Assembly: GCA_029379385.1 (NCBI GenBank)
Contig: CM055608.1
Span: 19,342,350 to 19,406,349, forward strand
Direction: 5' to 3'
Length of the DNA stretch: 64,000 nucleotides
Source of the DNA: Quillaja saponaria
Lineage: Eukaryota > Streptophyta > Magnoliopsida > Fabales > Quillajaceae
The notes under the pieces were generated by a model. It did no database searches and was not told the origin of the DNA. It saw only the letters and a program-made list of their open reading frames with translations. Made by a program: the position numbers and the translations under genes. Shown here one piece after another: positions 46,777-59,600 of this stretch. Position 1 is the stretch's first letter; every line of letters begins with the position of its first letter.

Positions 46777-49700
46777 TGTTATAATCCGATACTTCGACAT
46801 ATGTTTTAAAAAAAAATAAAATTAAAGTACAAGGATACTTATATATATATATATATATATACATATATATATAATTATGTGTATAGAATTTATGGATTTA
46901 TATCCACCACAAAAAAAAAAAAAAAAAAAAAAAAAAAGAGACTTTAACTTAGATATTTTGTTTTGTCTTGTTTTCCTTCCCATTTTTTTGGTATCAATTT
47001 TTCCTTCACCGTCTCACTTTCCCTTCTTCATTTTTCTACAATGCCGTGTCATGTTCTTGCCATTCTTGTTGTTTCTCATTGTGGTTGTGGATTCCACCTA
47101 TCTTGTAGCTAAGTTTATCAAATTAGAGAGCTTCCTTCATCCTTCTTATTCTTAGGCCGTGGGAGCTCCATTCATAGAGCATCTAGGGAGCTAGAGTTCA
47201 GCTTATCTTGTGTCAATCAGTAGCAATTTGTTGTTATCTTCAAATTTGTCCCCTGCTCTTAGTCCTTTTCTTCCTTCCTCACTTCATCTTGGTTGTAAGA
47301 GCAACCGTAGGCTGAAAATTTAACTCTGCAGAGGCAGCAGTTTTGTTGTCCTACACCTTACCTCCATCACGGACTCCTCTTAAAAGGGCTGTTCTTGCCT
47401 TGTATGTGCCGTAGCAAGCTTAGTTGAGTCAAGCAACCAACCACCAAACTGTAAGCCCCTGTACTGTGCAGCTAATATGTGTGAAAGTGGTGGGTTACAT
47501 GGTTTCTTTTTCTCTCCATCCATGGAAGATTAATGGTCTCCTTCTAGACGAGTAAGTTATAATCTAAATGTTACTCCATATGTTCCAATTATCACCTAAT
47601 AGTAATCTATTGTCATTTAACTTATGTGATTCCACTTGCTGCTGTTAGTTTCTTATAGAAGTCAAATAGTAATCCTCTATGTTTCATGGGTTGAAAGTAC
47701 TTGTCTTTAGAATAAATTATTTTAGTCATTTTTCATTTTTGTATTAGTTATTGCTGCACCTAAATTAGAAAGTTTATTTTTAACTTTTAACCCATATAAT
47801 TAAAAGTGTTCATATTAATAGAACTTGAAGGCAGCAATGACTTAGACTAGTTCTAAGACTCATACAAGTTAGTCACCAATTACCAAGACTTAAATGATAC
47901 CTTAACTCAAATCATAATGGAGACTAAAAGACTTAGAAAACAAAAGATACATGACAAGTAAGAAAATGGATTAAATGCTAGAATATTGAAATTTTGCTTT
48001 TGCATCTCTAATTAGACAAATAATATTGGGAATAAGAACAAATAGGAGGTTAGTTGATAATTGGAAAAAAAAATAAAAAAATTTGGGGTATGTGCATATC
48101 TATACACTTACTCATGAACTAGAATAAACTGTGCCATTAAGATATTTGTAAAAATGCCTAAATGAAAACCAGTTATAGTTTTAGGAATAAAACATGATAA
48201 ATTTAATTCTTGGTGATTAGTTGTTATTGAAATTTGAATAAAATATCATAAACAAAGAGCATAAAATGGTTGGTTAATGTTGTGATCGAGAGGTTATGAA
48301 ATTGAGTAGTGAGTATGAACAAAGGATGTTTAATGGTGAGGTAAAGTGTTGGAAATTGATAGTTTAAAGGTTGAGGATAGGATGTAGGGACAGATTTTGT
48401 GGGATTAAAAATCTTGTATTTCGAGTGTTTTCAGGGCTGAATTACATTAAGAGTTTAAAAGCGGAAGTGTAGCTTAGGATCTTAAAATTTGGTCTACAAA
48501 ATTTTGTAGCTTGGTTCCAAATATATTGTGAGTTATAGCTGTTAGACTCCGGCTAGGTCAGGCAGGATTCGTAGTGCCCTGTTTTTGGTTCATGTAAGAA
48601 ATTGAGTGGGTTCATGACAGATTTTCGGAAATTTTATCAATAATAAAGATAGATATACTTTTCTATTAGTAAACCCAATAAATGGAATTGGATTTCGTTT
48701 TTCCTAGAGAGAGTTATGTTCAATTAACTAAGGTAAGGTCAGAGCCATCAAAATCCTGCGTTTTGCAAAATTTGATGTAACTTCAAAGAATAAAACATAT
48801 TGATATACAAATCTAAAAATTACAAATGATATACCAGTATAAATCTACATGATTCTAGTATTTAATAAATTTTAGGAAACTAGATTTGGAATTTTCTAGA
48901 GGAAAATATGATTGTTATAGTGAACACTGGTCCACACCTCAAGTTTGAACAGTTTCAACATCTCTAACTCATTAAGTGCTTTCTATCTTTTCTAATGGTT
49001 TCTTCTACCCTATGCATTTTCAAGACATTTGAAATGTCTCTTCATTATTAACCCTATCACATAAAGTCCACTTCATATTAATTGACATGTAATAGCTTAA
49101 TGGAAAACTTTCATAAAGAAACCTATACAAGTTAAGATATAAGCTTAGTAATTAAAAGGTTATAATAATAACGTTTATGAACTAAGTATTATTTGGGAAT
49201 ATGAATTTCAATTCCGAATTTTAACGTCGACCTGATGAGAAGCATGGACACAAGGGTGAGTGACAAATGGAATCAGTTACGAGGGAATGGTTAATTGTTG
49301 CCTTTAGGGGCTAGATTAGTATGTGCAATTATATGTTTATTTGAATATACGTGATATATGGAATATAAGCAAGTAGAACATTTTAGTAATTTATTTAAAT
49401 TATGTTTGTTTGATATTAGTTGCTTTGTTTGACATTGGTTGTGGTTGATAAGGGCCAACAAAGTGAGATTTTTATGAAAAGTGATTTTTATCTCCGAAAT
49501 AAAATCCAGGTGCACCTAGGATATTCTAATTTAAAGTTATGAGAAAATTCTGATTCTGCTAAATATTTTTTAAATTTGAGTGCTCAGCCCTAGTGGGATA
49601 GTTTGTGTACGGAGATCAATTTGTTATGCGGGCATGTAAATGCTTGGTAGGGGGTGATAATGTTGTGCAGGGCTGGTCACTCGTTGGCCCTTTGATTGCT

Positions 49701-50382
49701 TTACAGGATATTGTTGCTTCGATTTAAATTGTGAATTTTTGAAACTTACCACATATACGTGTCATGTGAAATGTGATATGAACAATATTACATGATGTTA
49801 TTATCTATGTGTTACACACTTGTATTGTGTGATGCTAGTACTATTTGGGTACAATTTTCCACTCACGGAGTACATAGGACTCACCCCTCTCTCGTGAATT
49901 TTTTTTTAGTGACATGAGTTTGGTACATGACATCGCCGAGCTTAGGACTTGTTGAATTAGTGTGGCACGATATTTTCAGGATCTCAGACATGCAGTTAAT
50001 AATGAAAGTTTGCAGTCACACTAGAACTGTGAGGTGTCTAATTTTGGTATGATGTAAGAGTTTAGTTATTTGTCTTGATTAGGGTGTGGACGGAGTGAAG
50101 CTCCTTATTGTCTTGGTATTATTGTTGTGTGAGATCATAAGCATAAGTGTTTGTATTTTAAGGCATGTTCCATATTGTTGGGGACCTCTGCCAAAATTTT
50201 TCAGTAAATTGTTAACTGTTTCATAAAATAAATATTTTAATTTGAACTTTTGTTTTATAAAAATTACTTTTATCCTTTGGATGGGCTAAAAGTCATGTGT
50301 GTTATTGTGTTTGGAAGTCAGGGTCACGAAGGTTTGGTTTTCCAATCCTCCAACCAGTCATGCCTCCGTGAGGGGTGTGACA
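46777..50382 (+). mobile_element. solo LTR, family A, copy A5, nested in A4
   Basis: Flanked by TAAAA (46772-46776 and 50383-50387). Starts TGTTATAATCCGATAC, ends GGGGTGTGACA, 3606 bp. On both sides the sequence is family A in the opposite orientation. Includes (AT)n at 46842-46870 and a run of 27 A at 46911-46937. Core block 49579-49689, dyad at 49868-49882. Confidence 0.9.
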
Positions 50383-50422
50383 TAAAATTCATAGTTCCAA
50401 ATAATACTTAGTTCATAAACGT

Positions 50423-50788
50423 TAAGGTTATAATCCAATAATATAAAATCGAGTTTTGGATGCAAGGTGTTAATTTACGTTATAAAATAAATAAATAATT
50501 AATTAAATAACAGTATAGTTAAACATATTATAGTTCGATATTTTAGTATACAATTTTAAAATGTTGTGTATTTATTGTAATAAAGTAATTAGCATTGTCA
50601 CTAAATAAATTCAAATGAGTGGATAATTAACATATAAGATATATATATATATTAAGATTTAAAAATGTGAAAGTTATATGTGTAATTTTAGTTATGTGTA
50701 CAAAAAATGTATAAACAACTTAAATTACGCATAACTAAAATTACACATATAACTTCAAAAATGTACATTAAAATATTGGGTTATAACA
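50423..50788. repeat. head-to-head LTR starts with a palindrome
   Basis: GGTTATAATCCAATAATAT at 50424 is a forward A-family start; AATATTGGGTTATAACA at 50772-50788 is the same start reversed. Between them GAAAGTTATATGTGTAATTT (from about 50669) and AAATTACACATATAACTTC (to about 50757) form inverted arms of close to 28 bp around a loop of about 35 bp. Confidence 0.75.
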
Positions 50789-50839
50789 TATATATAATGA
50801 CAAATATTTTTTTATGCATCATTAATATCTTTAATATTC

Positions 50840-53800
50840 CAACACTTCAAAGTTTTTAATGAAGATGTCAAAAAACTAATCAAAACAACATTTACTTGAT
50901 ATTTTTTTATATTAGCACTTGTCATAATTTATTCCATGATTTTGTCACGGTCCTGCGAAAACCAGATAATATTTTATCTTAAAAAATTTTATATCATAAT
51001 TTATAATATATATGTACGTGTAATGGGGATTTGCATAATTACAAAAAATTATTTAATTAACTTACATACTATACAAGTAATAAATGTTATTGGTAAGATT
51101 ATAAAATAATATAATTAAATAATCATACTTCACGGAGTAATTCGACAACTTCATTTGCTAATTTTTCAATAACTTTTTCAGCTGACTATCCAAACAATGT
51201 TGAATTTGTGTAACCAGTATTGTCAAATAACTCAACTAGAAAACGTATCTATAAAAATTGTAAAGAGATATGTTATGAGATATCTGCATTATAAACAAAG
51301 CGTATAAATAACTTTTTTTTTTTAAGTAAGATGGGTACCTAGGAACTGAAATACAATTACTTTTTCGACATTGTTGACAGTTGAAACTAGATTTCAATTC
51401 ATCATCAATGCTTCTTCCACAATTGTCACAAGAAGAGTACCATAATTTTGAGTAATCCATTTGGTTTGATACTAACTATGATAAAGTGATCGTCAATCTA
51501 AATCAACAAAAGAGTGGCAGTACCAATTATCTGACATGTATTAAGTGAAACACATAATAAATTGATAATTTGAAAAGAAAATATTCATATTATTTAGGGA
51601 GTACTTACACCATGTTTAGATAGTTTAGAGATTGACGGCATTTCAATAGTAATCATAGTACACTTGTCATTGGTTTGAAAATCTTTAGCCTTTAAGTATA
51701 AATCATTACATTCATCTTGATGGCTTTCAAACTTATAAAATCATTACATCATTGATAAAATAAACTTCACTTGGCTATAAATAAAAATAAATATGAAATG
51801 AGTAAGTTTAAAAACTAATAGCATCATGATAGATATATATATATATATTTAATTAACACATTCACGTTCAAACGAAAATATTAGAATAAGTTGATAGTGT
51901 CATAACTTGAGTATGTAACGCATAATTTGGAATATTGTGGATAGGTTATAAAGAATACATATGTGTATATGTATAAAAAAAAACTAATAATTTCAACCTT
52001 ACTGGTTGATTGGAATTTAAATTTTATTTTTTTAGAAAGGTATTTTAGTAGGATTTTAAATTGATGTGTACATATATATATCTATATAACAAATGAAAGT
52101 GGGAGACAATAAAAAAAAATATATATATATAATTAGATATTTTTTTAGTTTCACATGTTACAAAGAGAAATATCACATTAATTAATTAATTTCCTTTTCT
52201 TCTCCTTCTTTCTCTAGCCGACTGAGTCTTTCCAAAATTTTTCCTTTCCCTGTTGTCGATCACGTGGAAGCTCAAACCTGTGCTTGACCGATTGAACTTG
52301 TGAAAGGTAGTTAGATGGTTCCCTCGCCATTCCTATGCTAGTAGCTTAGTTCCTATACTTTGTTTGCTAATTGAATAGGTTCTTTAGTTGATTTTGGTAT
52401 GAAATATGTTGGCTGCCAGCAGATGAATTACAGCTTGGTTTGGGAGGGTTTTAATACTCAGCAGCACCAATCTTTAGTTAGCTTGAATTTAGGTGCTATA
52501 GGGGTGTTATGGTGGATTTGGGTCTAGATTATAGAGTGTGGGGGGTGACGGTGAGGGGTAGAAGATATTGTTGACATTGTTTTCTTTAAGTTGCCAGTCG
52601 AACTTGAGGTGTGGAGGGTATGGCGATTTGGCCATGGCAAAACAATTTCCATAGGCGCAAGCAGTGGCTTGGCCGAATGAAGTTAGCTGAAAAGTGTGGG
52701 TCATTTCAGCCGTGAGATGTCTTTGAATGGTGAAGACATGAAGTTGATTATTGTTGTGTGTTGAAAAGGGGGTTAGGGCTATAATTAATTCTTGTGTTAA
52801 GGATAAACTAGTAAACTAAGCAAGTGAATGGTAAGAGAAAAGGTGTGGCCATGGGTGGAAGTTAGGAAATGGAAAACTACCTATTGCTATATAAATATAG
52901 GTAGATGTTTATTGAATATTAAAATGAAATCAAGGATTAGTTGAACTTAGTTAAAGAAGAAGTAAGTGTACAAAAACTAATCATAATTAGTAATCACTTG
53001 TAATTCTATACAAAAAGTTTTAGTTACTTAATTAGTTCACTGATGATAATGAGTATAAATTAAGTGTTAGGATTACCTTGGTAATAATAACATGTATATA
53101 AATACTAATATGAGTTAAAAAGGAATAGACGTATAAAATTGGTTAATAGTAAAGAATTTAAGTTCAGTTGCCATGTACCTTGGAAAATAATGGGAGTAAA
53201 TAATCTTATTTTAAAATATTATAGGTAATAGCTTGTAGATTTAGATATATTATGATTATTGTAAATAATATATATGAATCCCTGATGTCTTTCAGCTCCA
53301 GAGCATGTCGAGGATATTCAAACATCTTCGCAGATTAGATGGATTGACAAATCACGTCCTTGATCTAGTAAGTGAATTATGTGCTTTATGGTTATCAGAT
53401 TTTTTGTGTGCAATTGTAAGTATATTTGAATTGTTGTGCTATAAGAAAAATGAAAAAATAAGTTATTTCAGTGATTTAATTGAATGGTATGTGATTGAAT
53501 GTGATTGATAAATGCCAACAATGTGAAGTTTTCTGAGAAATGGTTTTCATCTTCAAAATTAAAGTCCAGGTGCACCTAGACTATTTGAATTTGAAAGTTG
53601 ATATGAGTTATTTTGATTCTGACAATTGTTTTGAAAACAATTGGAGTGCTCAGCCCTGGTGGGATAGATTTGTGTACGGAGAATCACTTGTTGTACGAGA
53701 GCATAAATGCCCGGTGGGGAGAGATATTGTTGTGTGGGGCTGAGTTACTCGTTGGCCCTTTGATTGTTTAACTGTTGGTTTGCTTGTATGATTTGTTTGT

Positions 53801-54975
53801 TATTTTAAAATTGTGAACTAAGTGAATTGTGATCATATGACCATGATAACCACGTATGTGCATAAATAAATTTAAATATGAGTTTTAAACTATGATATAT
53901 GTCTTGTATGATGCTAGTACCCGTAAGATACATGATTTGTTCACTGAGTCCTTGTAAATCACTCTTTCCTTTGTGGTTGTTTTTTTTTTTTTTGGTTTTA
54001 GTTTCCAGGAAATCGCTGTTGATCACTATAGAGTTGCTTCCTGTGGACTCTGCTGCAGTAAGGTATATCTCGGATATCTTATACTTGGAGTGTAAATGAT
54101 GATACTTGCAATCACTTTAGATGTTATGCATTATGGTTAAATATATATTGAGCTCACCACGGTGATTACATGTTTTGTTAAGAGAAGCTCCTTTGTATAT
54201 TATGATATTATAATTTACTATTGACTTTGTACCTAGGTTGTTTGTTTATGTTATGGGTATGTTCAACCATACGGAGAACCTCTGCCAATATTTTCAGTAA
54301 TTGTTTTATGTTTAATTGTCGGTACCGAATTTTATTTTAACTCTATAATATTTTAGTAGTATTAAACTATAATGTGTTTCTAAGTTGTGATGCACATTAT
54401 GTGAATATTCAGGGTTACGGGGGTATGGACACCCATTCTTCCAGCCAGTCATACCTCCATTTGGGCGTGTGACAAATAGAAAGACAAAAATAAAATAATG
54501 AGATACCAATTTCTTAAACGTTGAACTTCCATGATTTCTTCATTAATATATACACAGGTATTTGATGTAATTGCTAAACTAAAACTGCATTTACATTTAT
54601 ATGTCAAAATATATTATTATTATATCAGAATTAATAATAGTTAGTATAATATTTCTTTATAAGACTAGAGGGAAAATATATTAGAATTCAACCAAAAAAA
54701 AAAAAACATTAAAGTTAGTTCTTCTGATATTAGTAGCTACGACAATAAGTGCATCCTTGATCATATGTCGAATCTCTTCATATTCATTATGAACCAATCG
54801 ATCAAACATGGTTGGTTTTATTACTAAGAAGCTATCATCAGCAATTATAAATCTGCAAAGTGATAGAGGAGAACCAATAGATTTTCTACTAACGAATTTT
54901 GCATCCATAACCTTCCAAACAACTCTGATAATATCTATAACAATGTATATATGAAAAACCATATAATCCTAATTG

Positions 54976-55006
<31 letters not shown>

Positions 55007-55526
55007 GGGAACTTACCAAATTGCTTTTCGTCGCTTTCAATTGCATCTACATTTGATAATGAAATAATTTTGAATTTTGATTGGTTTGAATTAGTGTTGC
55101 CATCGCAAGATTTAATCGAAATTAGATTATTCAGATGTAGATAATACTTATTATCACTTGGAGCATGACGCTTATTGTTTTTTTCTATTAAACTATTTGA
55201 AAACATATACGTTCCAAAAATCACCAATGTTTCATCAAAAAAAGGTATGTCATTATTGTAAGCTCCTCCACTAATAGTTGTTCCATGAAATAAATTGATA
55301 AAATATGAAATCAATAATTATAAATAATAATATATATAATAATTCAAAATAAAATTAATGAAGCATAATAGATGTTTTTACCTTATGATCTTCAAAACAT
55401 ATTGTTGAAAATTTGTGCTGCTATTTCCTGTTTGTTGAGACTGCTTTTTTCTCACACTTGTAACTTTGTGGTCCAGTTTCTTGTAATCTCACTTAGCTCA
55501 CTTAGTAGACGAGTTTGTTTAGACAT
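50840..55526 (-). pseudogene. Helitron-type RPA70-like gene, split by LTR B3
   Basis: Minus-strand exons resembling replication protein A large subunit, as carried by plant Helitrons. ATG at 55526: MSKQTRLLSELSEITRNW then a shifted remnant of the first OB-fold. 55310-55010: NDIPFFDETLVIFGTYMFSN, SDNKYYLHLNNLISIKS, SLSNVDAIESDEKQFG. 54945-54690: VVWKVMDAKFVSRKSI, CRFIIADDSFLVIKPTMFDR. After the LTR insertion (51898-54474): LKAKDFQTNDKCTMITIEMP (about 51690-51610), then YSKLWYSSCDNCGRSIDDEL and FNCQQCRKSNC (51460-51340), the C-terminal zinc-ribbon with its paired Cys, then FLVELFDNTGYTNSTLFG (about 51245-51180) and a last exon after TTTTCGCAG (about 50955). RPA binds single-stranded DNA. Several stops (for example after LFG) show decay. 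The domain order on both sides of LTR B3 is continuous. Confidence 0.8.
51898..54474 (+). mobile_element. solo LTR, family B, copy B3, inside the RPA-like gene
   Basis: Starts TGTCATAACTTGAG, ends GGGCGTGTGACA, 2577 bp. Flanks GATAG (51893-51897) and AATAG (54475-54479), four of five matching. Core block at 53645-53760. It lies between exons encoding the second OB-like region and the zinc ribbon. Confidence 0.8.
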
Positions 55527-55939
55527 CTTACCTTTACTTTGTAAGCTAACAAATTCAAGAAACAATATCATGATATATTAAATGATCATATTTACATATT
55601 ACACAAACTACATATATAATTACTTATAAAGCTACACATTTCATAATAATATATGCACATATGGTTATCACACAATGATAAATACATAAAAACTATGATA
55701 AATTTATTACAAATGTTTTTTGATAAAAATTTATTAATCAATTTTGATTAATATATTAATAATTTTTTAAATGTATCTCATAATGTGATAAAGATGGTGG
55801 CAATTTAGCAATATGTTATTTATTTATTAACAAATATATATTTTATTTAAAAAAAATAATAATAAAATCATAAAAGATAAACAAATTGTTTTATGAATAA
55901 CTTTAGCATATATTGTATTCTATTATGCATAATCAAATA
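55527..55939. other. spacer between RPA-like and helicase remnants
   Basis: About 400 bp of AT-rich sequence with no ORF, between two genes of the same Helitron remnant. Confidence 0.5.
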
Positions 55940-56665
55940 ACAATATTTGCTTTTCGAAGCAACCTTTTTTATACCACTTTGGTAGTAGTGTTGTATCCTC
56001 TTTGGACATTGTCATCATGACAAATTAAAAATCTTACATTAGAAGAGTATTTTGCTTTAGATAAAGCAACATATAATTATCCATGAGTAAAAATTGGCTA
56101 AGGCAAATAAATTCCAACATTACTTAACAGTTGGGCCTTAGGATTTATTTATTATCATAACATAACTCAATCTGATAGGAAACATTTTTCTTTGAAATTT
56201 AAAAGGAAACCTATCGTCAAGATTAGATTGAATAGGAATTTGAGGAATGAAAACATGTTTCCCAGCATTCAGACCATATGATATTTCTGTTTCAATGACA
56301 TTTTGTTAAAAACCTTTGCAAATTAGTCATGTTCCATTACACAAACCTTCAGATGGATTAATATTTCTAAGCAACATCATGATTTTATGTGATGGCAACC
56401 CACTTGGATTTAAGCTATTCAAGAATTCTTCAAGATAACTATTTATATTATCATCAATAGCATGGTCAAAACTATGATAATAGAAAGTGTTACCAGGTAG
56501 CAAATTGATTATCATCTTAATGACCTCATCAATAAACTCATTTTTCGGACTTAAGATTGCCCTATCAGTTAAGGATTTCAAATTCGAAGCATCATCAAAC
56601 AAATTAGGAAATATATCCATAATAAGTATTCCCAATCCATCATACTTATTGTCAGAATGAATAAT
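55940..56665 (-). pseudogene. Helitron PIF1-like helicase, C-terminal part
   Basis: The open start reads DGLGILIMDIFPNL, TDRAILSPKNEFIDEV, YYHSFDHAIDDN, FLNSLNPSGLPSHKIMMLLR and NINPSEGLCNGT, followed after shifts by NVIETEISYGLNAGKHVFIP, RFPFKFQRKMFPIRLSYVM, INKS-stop-G, a NVGIYLP remnant, LYVALSKAKYSSNVRFL and a Lys/Val tail. This is the last 200 or so residues of the helicase domain of plant Helitron RepHel proteins, including the QGQT motif region (decayed) and the YVALSR-like motif VI (YVALSK). RepHel drives rolling-circle transposition. The N-terminal helicase motifs and the Rep nuclease are missing, because LTR A6 begins at 56666. Confidence 0.85.
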
Positions 56666-59600
56666 TGTCATAACTTTTATAACTCAATATCTTAAAATCA
56701 AGTTTTAAATGTAATTTGTAAATCTTTGTTAGAAAAATAAACAAATTAAATAAATAATAATATAATTGAATATTATATAACCCGATATCGAAACAAGAAA
56801 TTTGAATAATTTAGTGTAAGTCTTGATTGTAAATTTAAATGCAAGTATATGATGTAAGCAAATATTATATCTATGGGTGTACATAATATATATATATTTA
56901 TATAATTTAAAACTTGGTTGACTTTGAACTTAAACTTAACTTGTGTAATTTTGTTGATAATTGAAACAAGTGTGTGAATAAAAGTGAACTTGAAAACATA
57001 TATATATATATATTTGCATATAATTAAGATTAATTATAGACCACAACTTTAAGTGAGTATCGAGATATTATATACCACAATTTTTATTAAAGTAGTTGAC
57101 CCATTGACCTTATCTCTTTCTTTTCTTTTTTATTTCCCTCATATTTTCTTTCTTGGTTGACTTTTGCTTTTGTGTTTTGCTTCTCTTGCTTCTTGAACTT
57201 TCTTTCATTTTCTCCTGCACCAACTGAGAACTTCATCTTTTTTCTTTTTGCTTTTAAGCCTAATCGTGGTCCAGCTCCTCCCTTTAGCTACTCCTTCTAG
57301 TTAGGTGGCAATCAGTTTTTCTTTACGATCATTAACAGCCAGTCGCGAGTTCCTACAATTGCTAGCAAATAGCCAAGCTTCAAGTTTTCTTTATCTCGTT
57401 CATATTGCTACTCCTAAAACCATTCCAGCTGGTGTATATATAACAGTCTAGGACCAAGTTGTGGAGCCATATCAGTCCTCACTCATCATGGTAACAACAG
57501 AGCAGCCAAAGCTCTTACCTCGAGTTTTTAATTTGGTTAATAACTCTTGAATTTATAGTTTTAGTTTTTGATATCCTTGTTAGTTGATGATTTAGTGTTA
57601 GAGAATAAGAGGAATTTCTTGCTGTCTTGAACTTAACACTTTCTTAAACTCCAAACTCGAATTATGTTACCGTTGTATTCCTATACCGTCTTACAAGCCG
57701 AGTTATCAATAACTTCTTTTCTCTCTCTTAACACTTTCTTAAATAATTATTCCTATGATGTACTTCAATATTTTGGTTCCTTTTTTTTTTTTTCCTTTGT
57801 TTGATAGGAAGAATAGCTAGCTGCTTAACTCTTAAAAATGAGCTTCTATTGCTAGAATAAGTGTATGATTAACTTTTGATGCCGTTTAGGGAAAAAAAAA
57901 AAAAAAGAATGCCACAACTTAAATATTTCAATATTACTACCTCAAAAACTGAATTGAAAAAAAATAATAATAAAAATTAATATTCCTTCATATAGATTAT
58001 TGGCAAACCATGATAACTGTAGTACCACTAAGACTTGAATCACTAACTTAATCTTCAAGTGATACTATTAATTAAAATAACATAATGTCTTAATAATATC
58101 TAAATGATCTCAATTTCCAATATATGGAAAATTCCTAACTGTAATTGCAATTAGAAATATCGCTTTCATATCTTGTATATTTGTTGCATATGGTGTTGGT
58201 TATTGGATCTAGAAATTTATTGTTGGCGGTTGTTTATATTTTTGGAGGAATAATCATATGGAAGACTTGTTCTCTATGATGATTTTTGGTGTAAAAGAAT
58301 GTATATAGTTTTTATTTCTTGGATTTAGTTGAGTGTTATTTTAGAACAATGCTCATTGTGATATAGAAGCAAGGCCAGATTTGATAAGTTAGGGAAATCG
58401 GGTATTTCAATTATTTTATAGACTGAATTAAATTAAGAATTGTAAAAAGAAATTGTAGCTTAGGGTCTTGGATGTTGTTTACAAAATTGTGTTACCTAGT
58501 TCCAAGTATATTTGTTGGTAGAGTTGTTAGAATATAATTAGGTCATGCAGGATTTTTAGTGAACCTCAGTCGATTCAGGAGACTTCATCAAGGGTTGTGT
58601 ATGGAATTAGCTTAGGAGCTCTGAATAAAAGTTGTTTCTAACATCTTGATAGACTTAACTGGAGAGTTTTGTAATTTAATTCCTAAGTATGAGAATTCTA
58701 TAAACATCAGAATCAATGGTTGGCAACCAGGAATTTTACTAGTGCTCTGTTTTTGTTTATGTGAAGAATCAAGTAAGTTCTAGGCTGATTTTAGGAAAAG
58801 TTTCTGAATAAGAAAGCTAGATAACTTCCTAAAGTTGATGTTTCAACATGGCTTTATTAAATTTGATTAAGTATGTAAGTAAAAATAAACATATATCCAA
58901 GGGGGTTGTTTAATTATTAAACATTAAATAATTAACTGTACTAATAAAAAAATCCAAATAATATATATGACACCTATCTAGAAAGATATACTTGTCTATT
59001 AATAAATCCAACAAATGGAATTGGATTTTTTTTTTTTTACTAGAGAAAGTTATGTTTAATTAACTAAGGTAAGGTCAGTACTGCCAAAATTCTGCGTTTT
59101 GCATAATTTGATGCAATTTCAAAGAATAAAATGTATTAATCTATAAATCTAAAAATTTCAAATGATATATCATTATAAATCTACATGTGTCTAATATTTA
59201 ATAAATTTTACAAAACTGAATTTGAAATTTCCTAGAGAAAGATATGACTGTTAGAGTGAACAGTGATCAAAATTTCAAGTTGGGATAGCTTTAATATTTC
59301 TAACTCTTTAGTGTTTTCTATCTTTTCTAATAATTTCTTTCTTCTCTATGCATTGTCAAGACATTAAAAATGTCTCTTCATTATAAACCTTAGCACATAA
59401 AGTACAACTCATACTACTTGACATGTAATAGCTTAATAGAAAACTTTCATAAAAAAACCTATATAATGTCACACCCTCAAATAAAGATATGATTGGCCAG
59501 AAGAATGGGTAACCATACCCCTGTCACCTTGAATATTCAAGTACTATAACTTATGAAACACATTACAGTTAAGACTATTACAATATTACAGAATTAAAAT

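Larger units (their letters stand above)
45369..50788 (-). mobile_element. solo LTR, family A, copy A4, inverted, rearranged, host of A5
   Basis: Flanked by TATAT (45364-45368 and 50789-50793). Begins TGTCACACCCTTC and ends ATATTGGGTTATAACA, the reverse complement of the A-family start. Removing nested A5 and its duplication leaves about 1.8 kb, so roughly half of the LTR is lost, and 50423-50690 has a start-like segment in the opposite orientation. TATAT is a weak duplication in AT-rich DNA. Confidence 0.7.

Noticed and set aside
46877..47155. 92-codon ORF starting in a poly(A) run
   Set aside because: The Lys run and Phe-rich tail are translations of LTR A5 low-complexity sequence.
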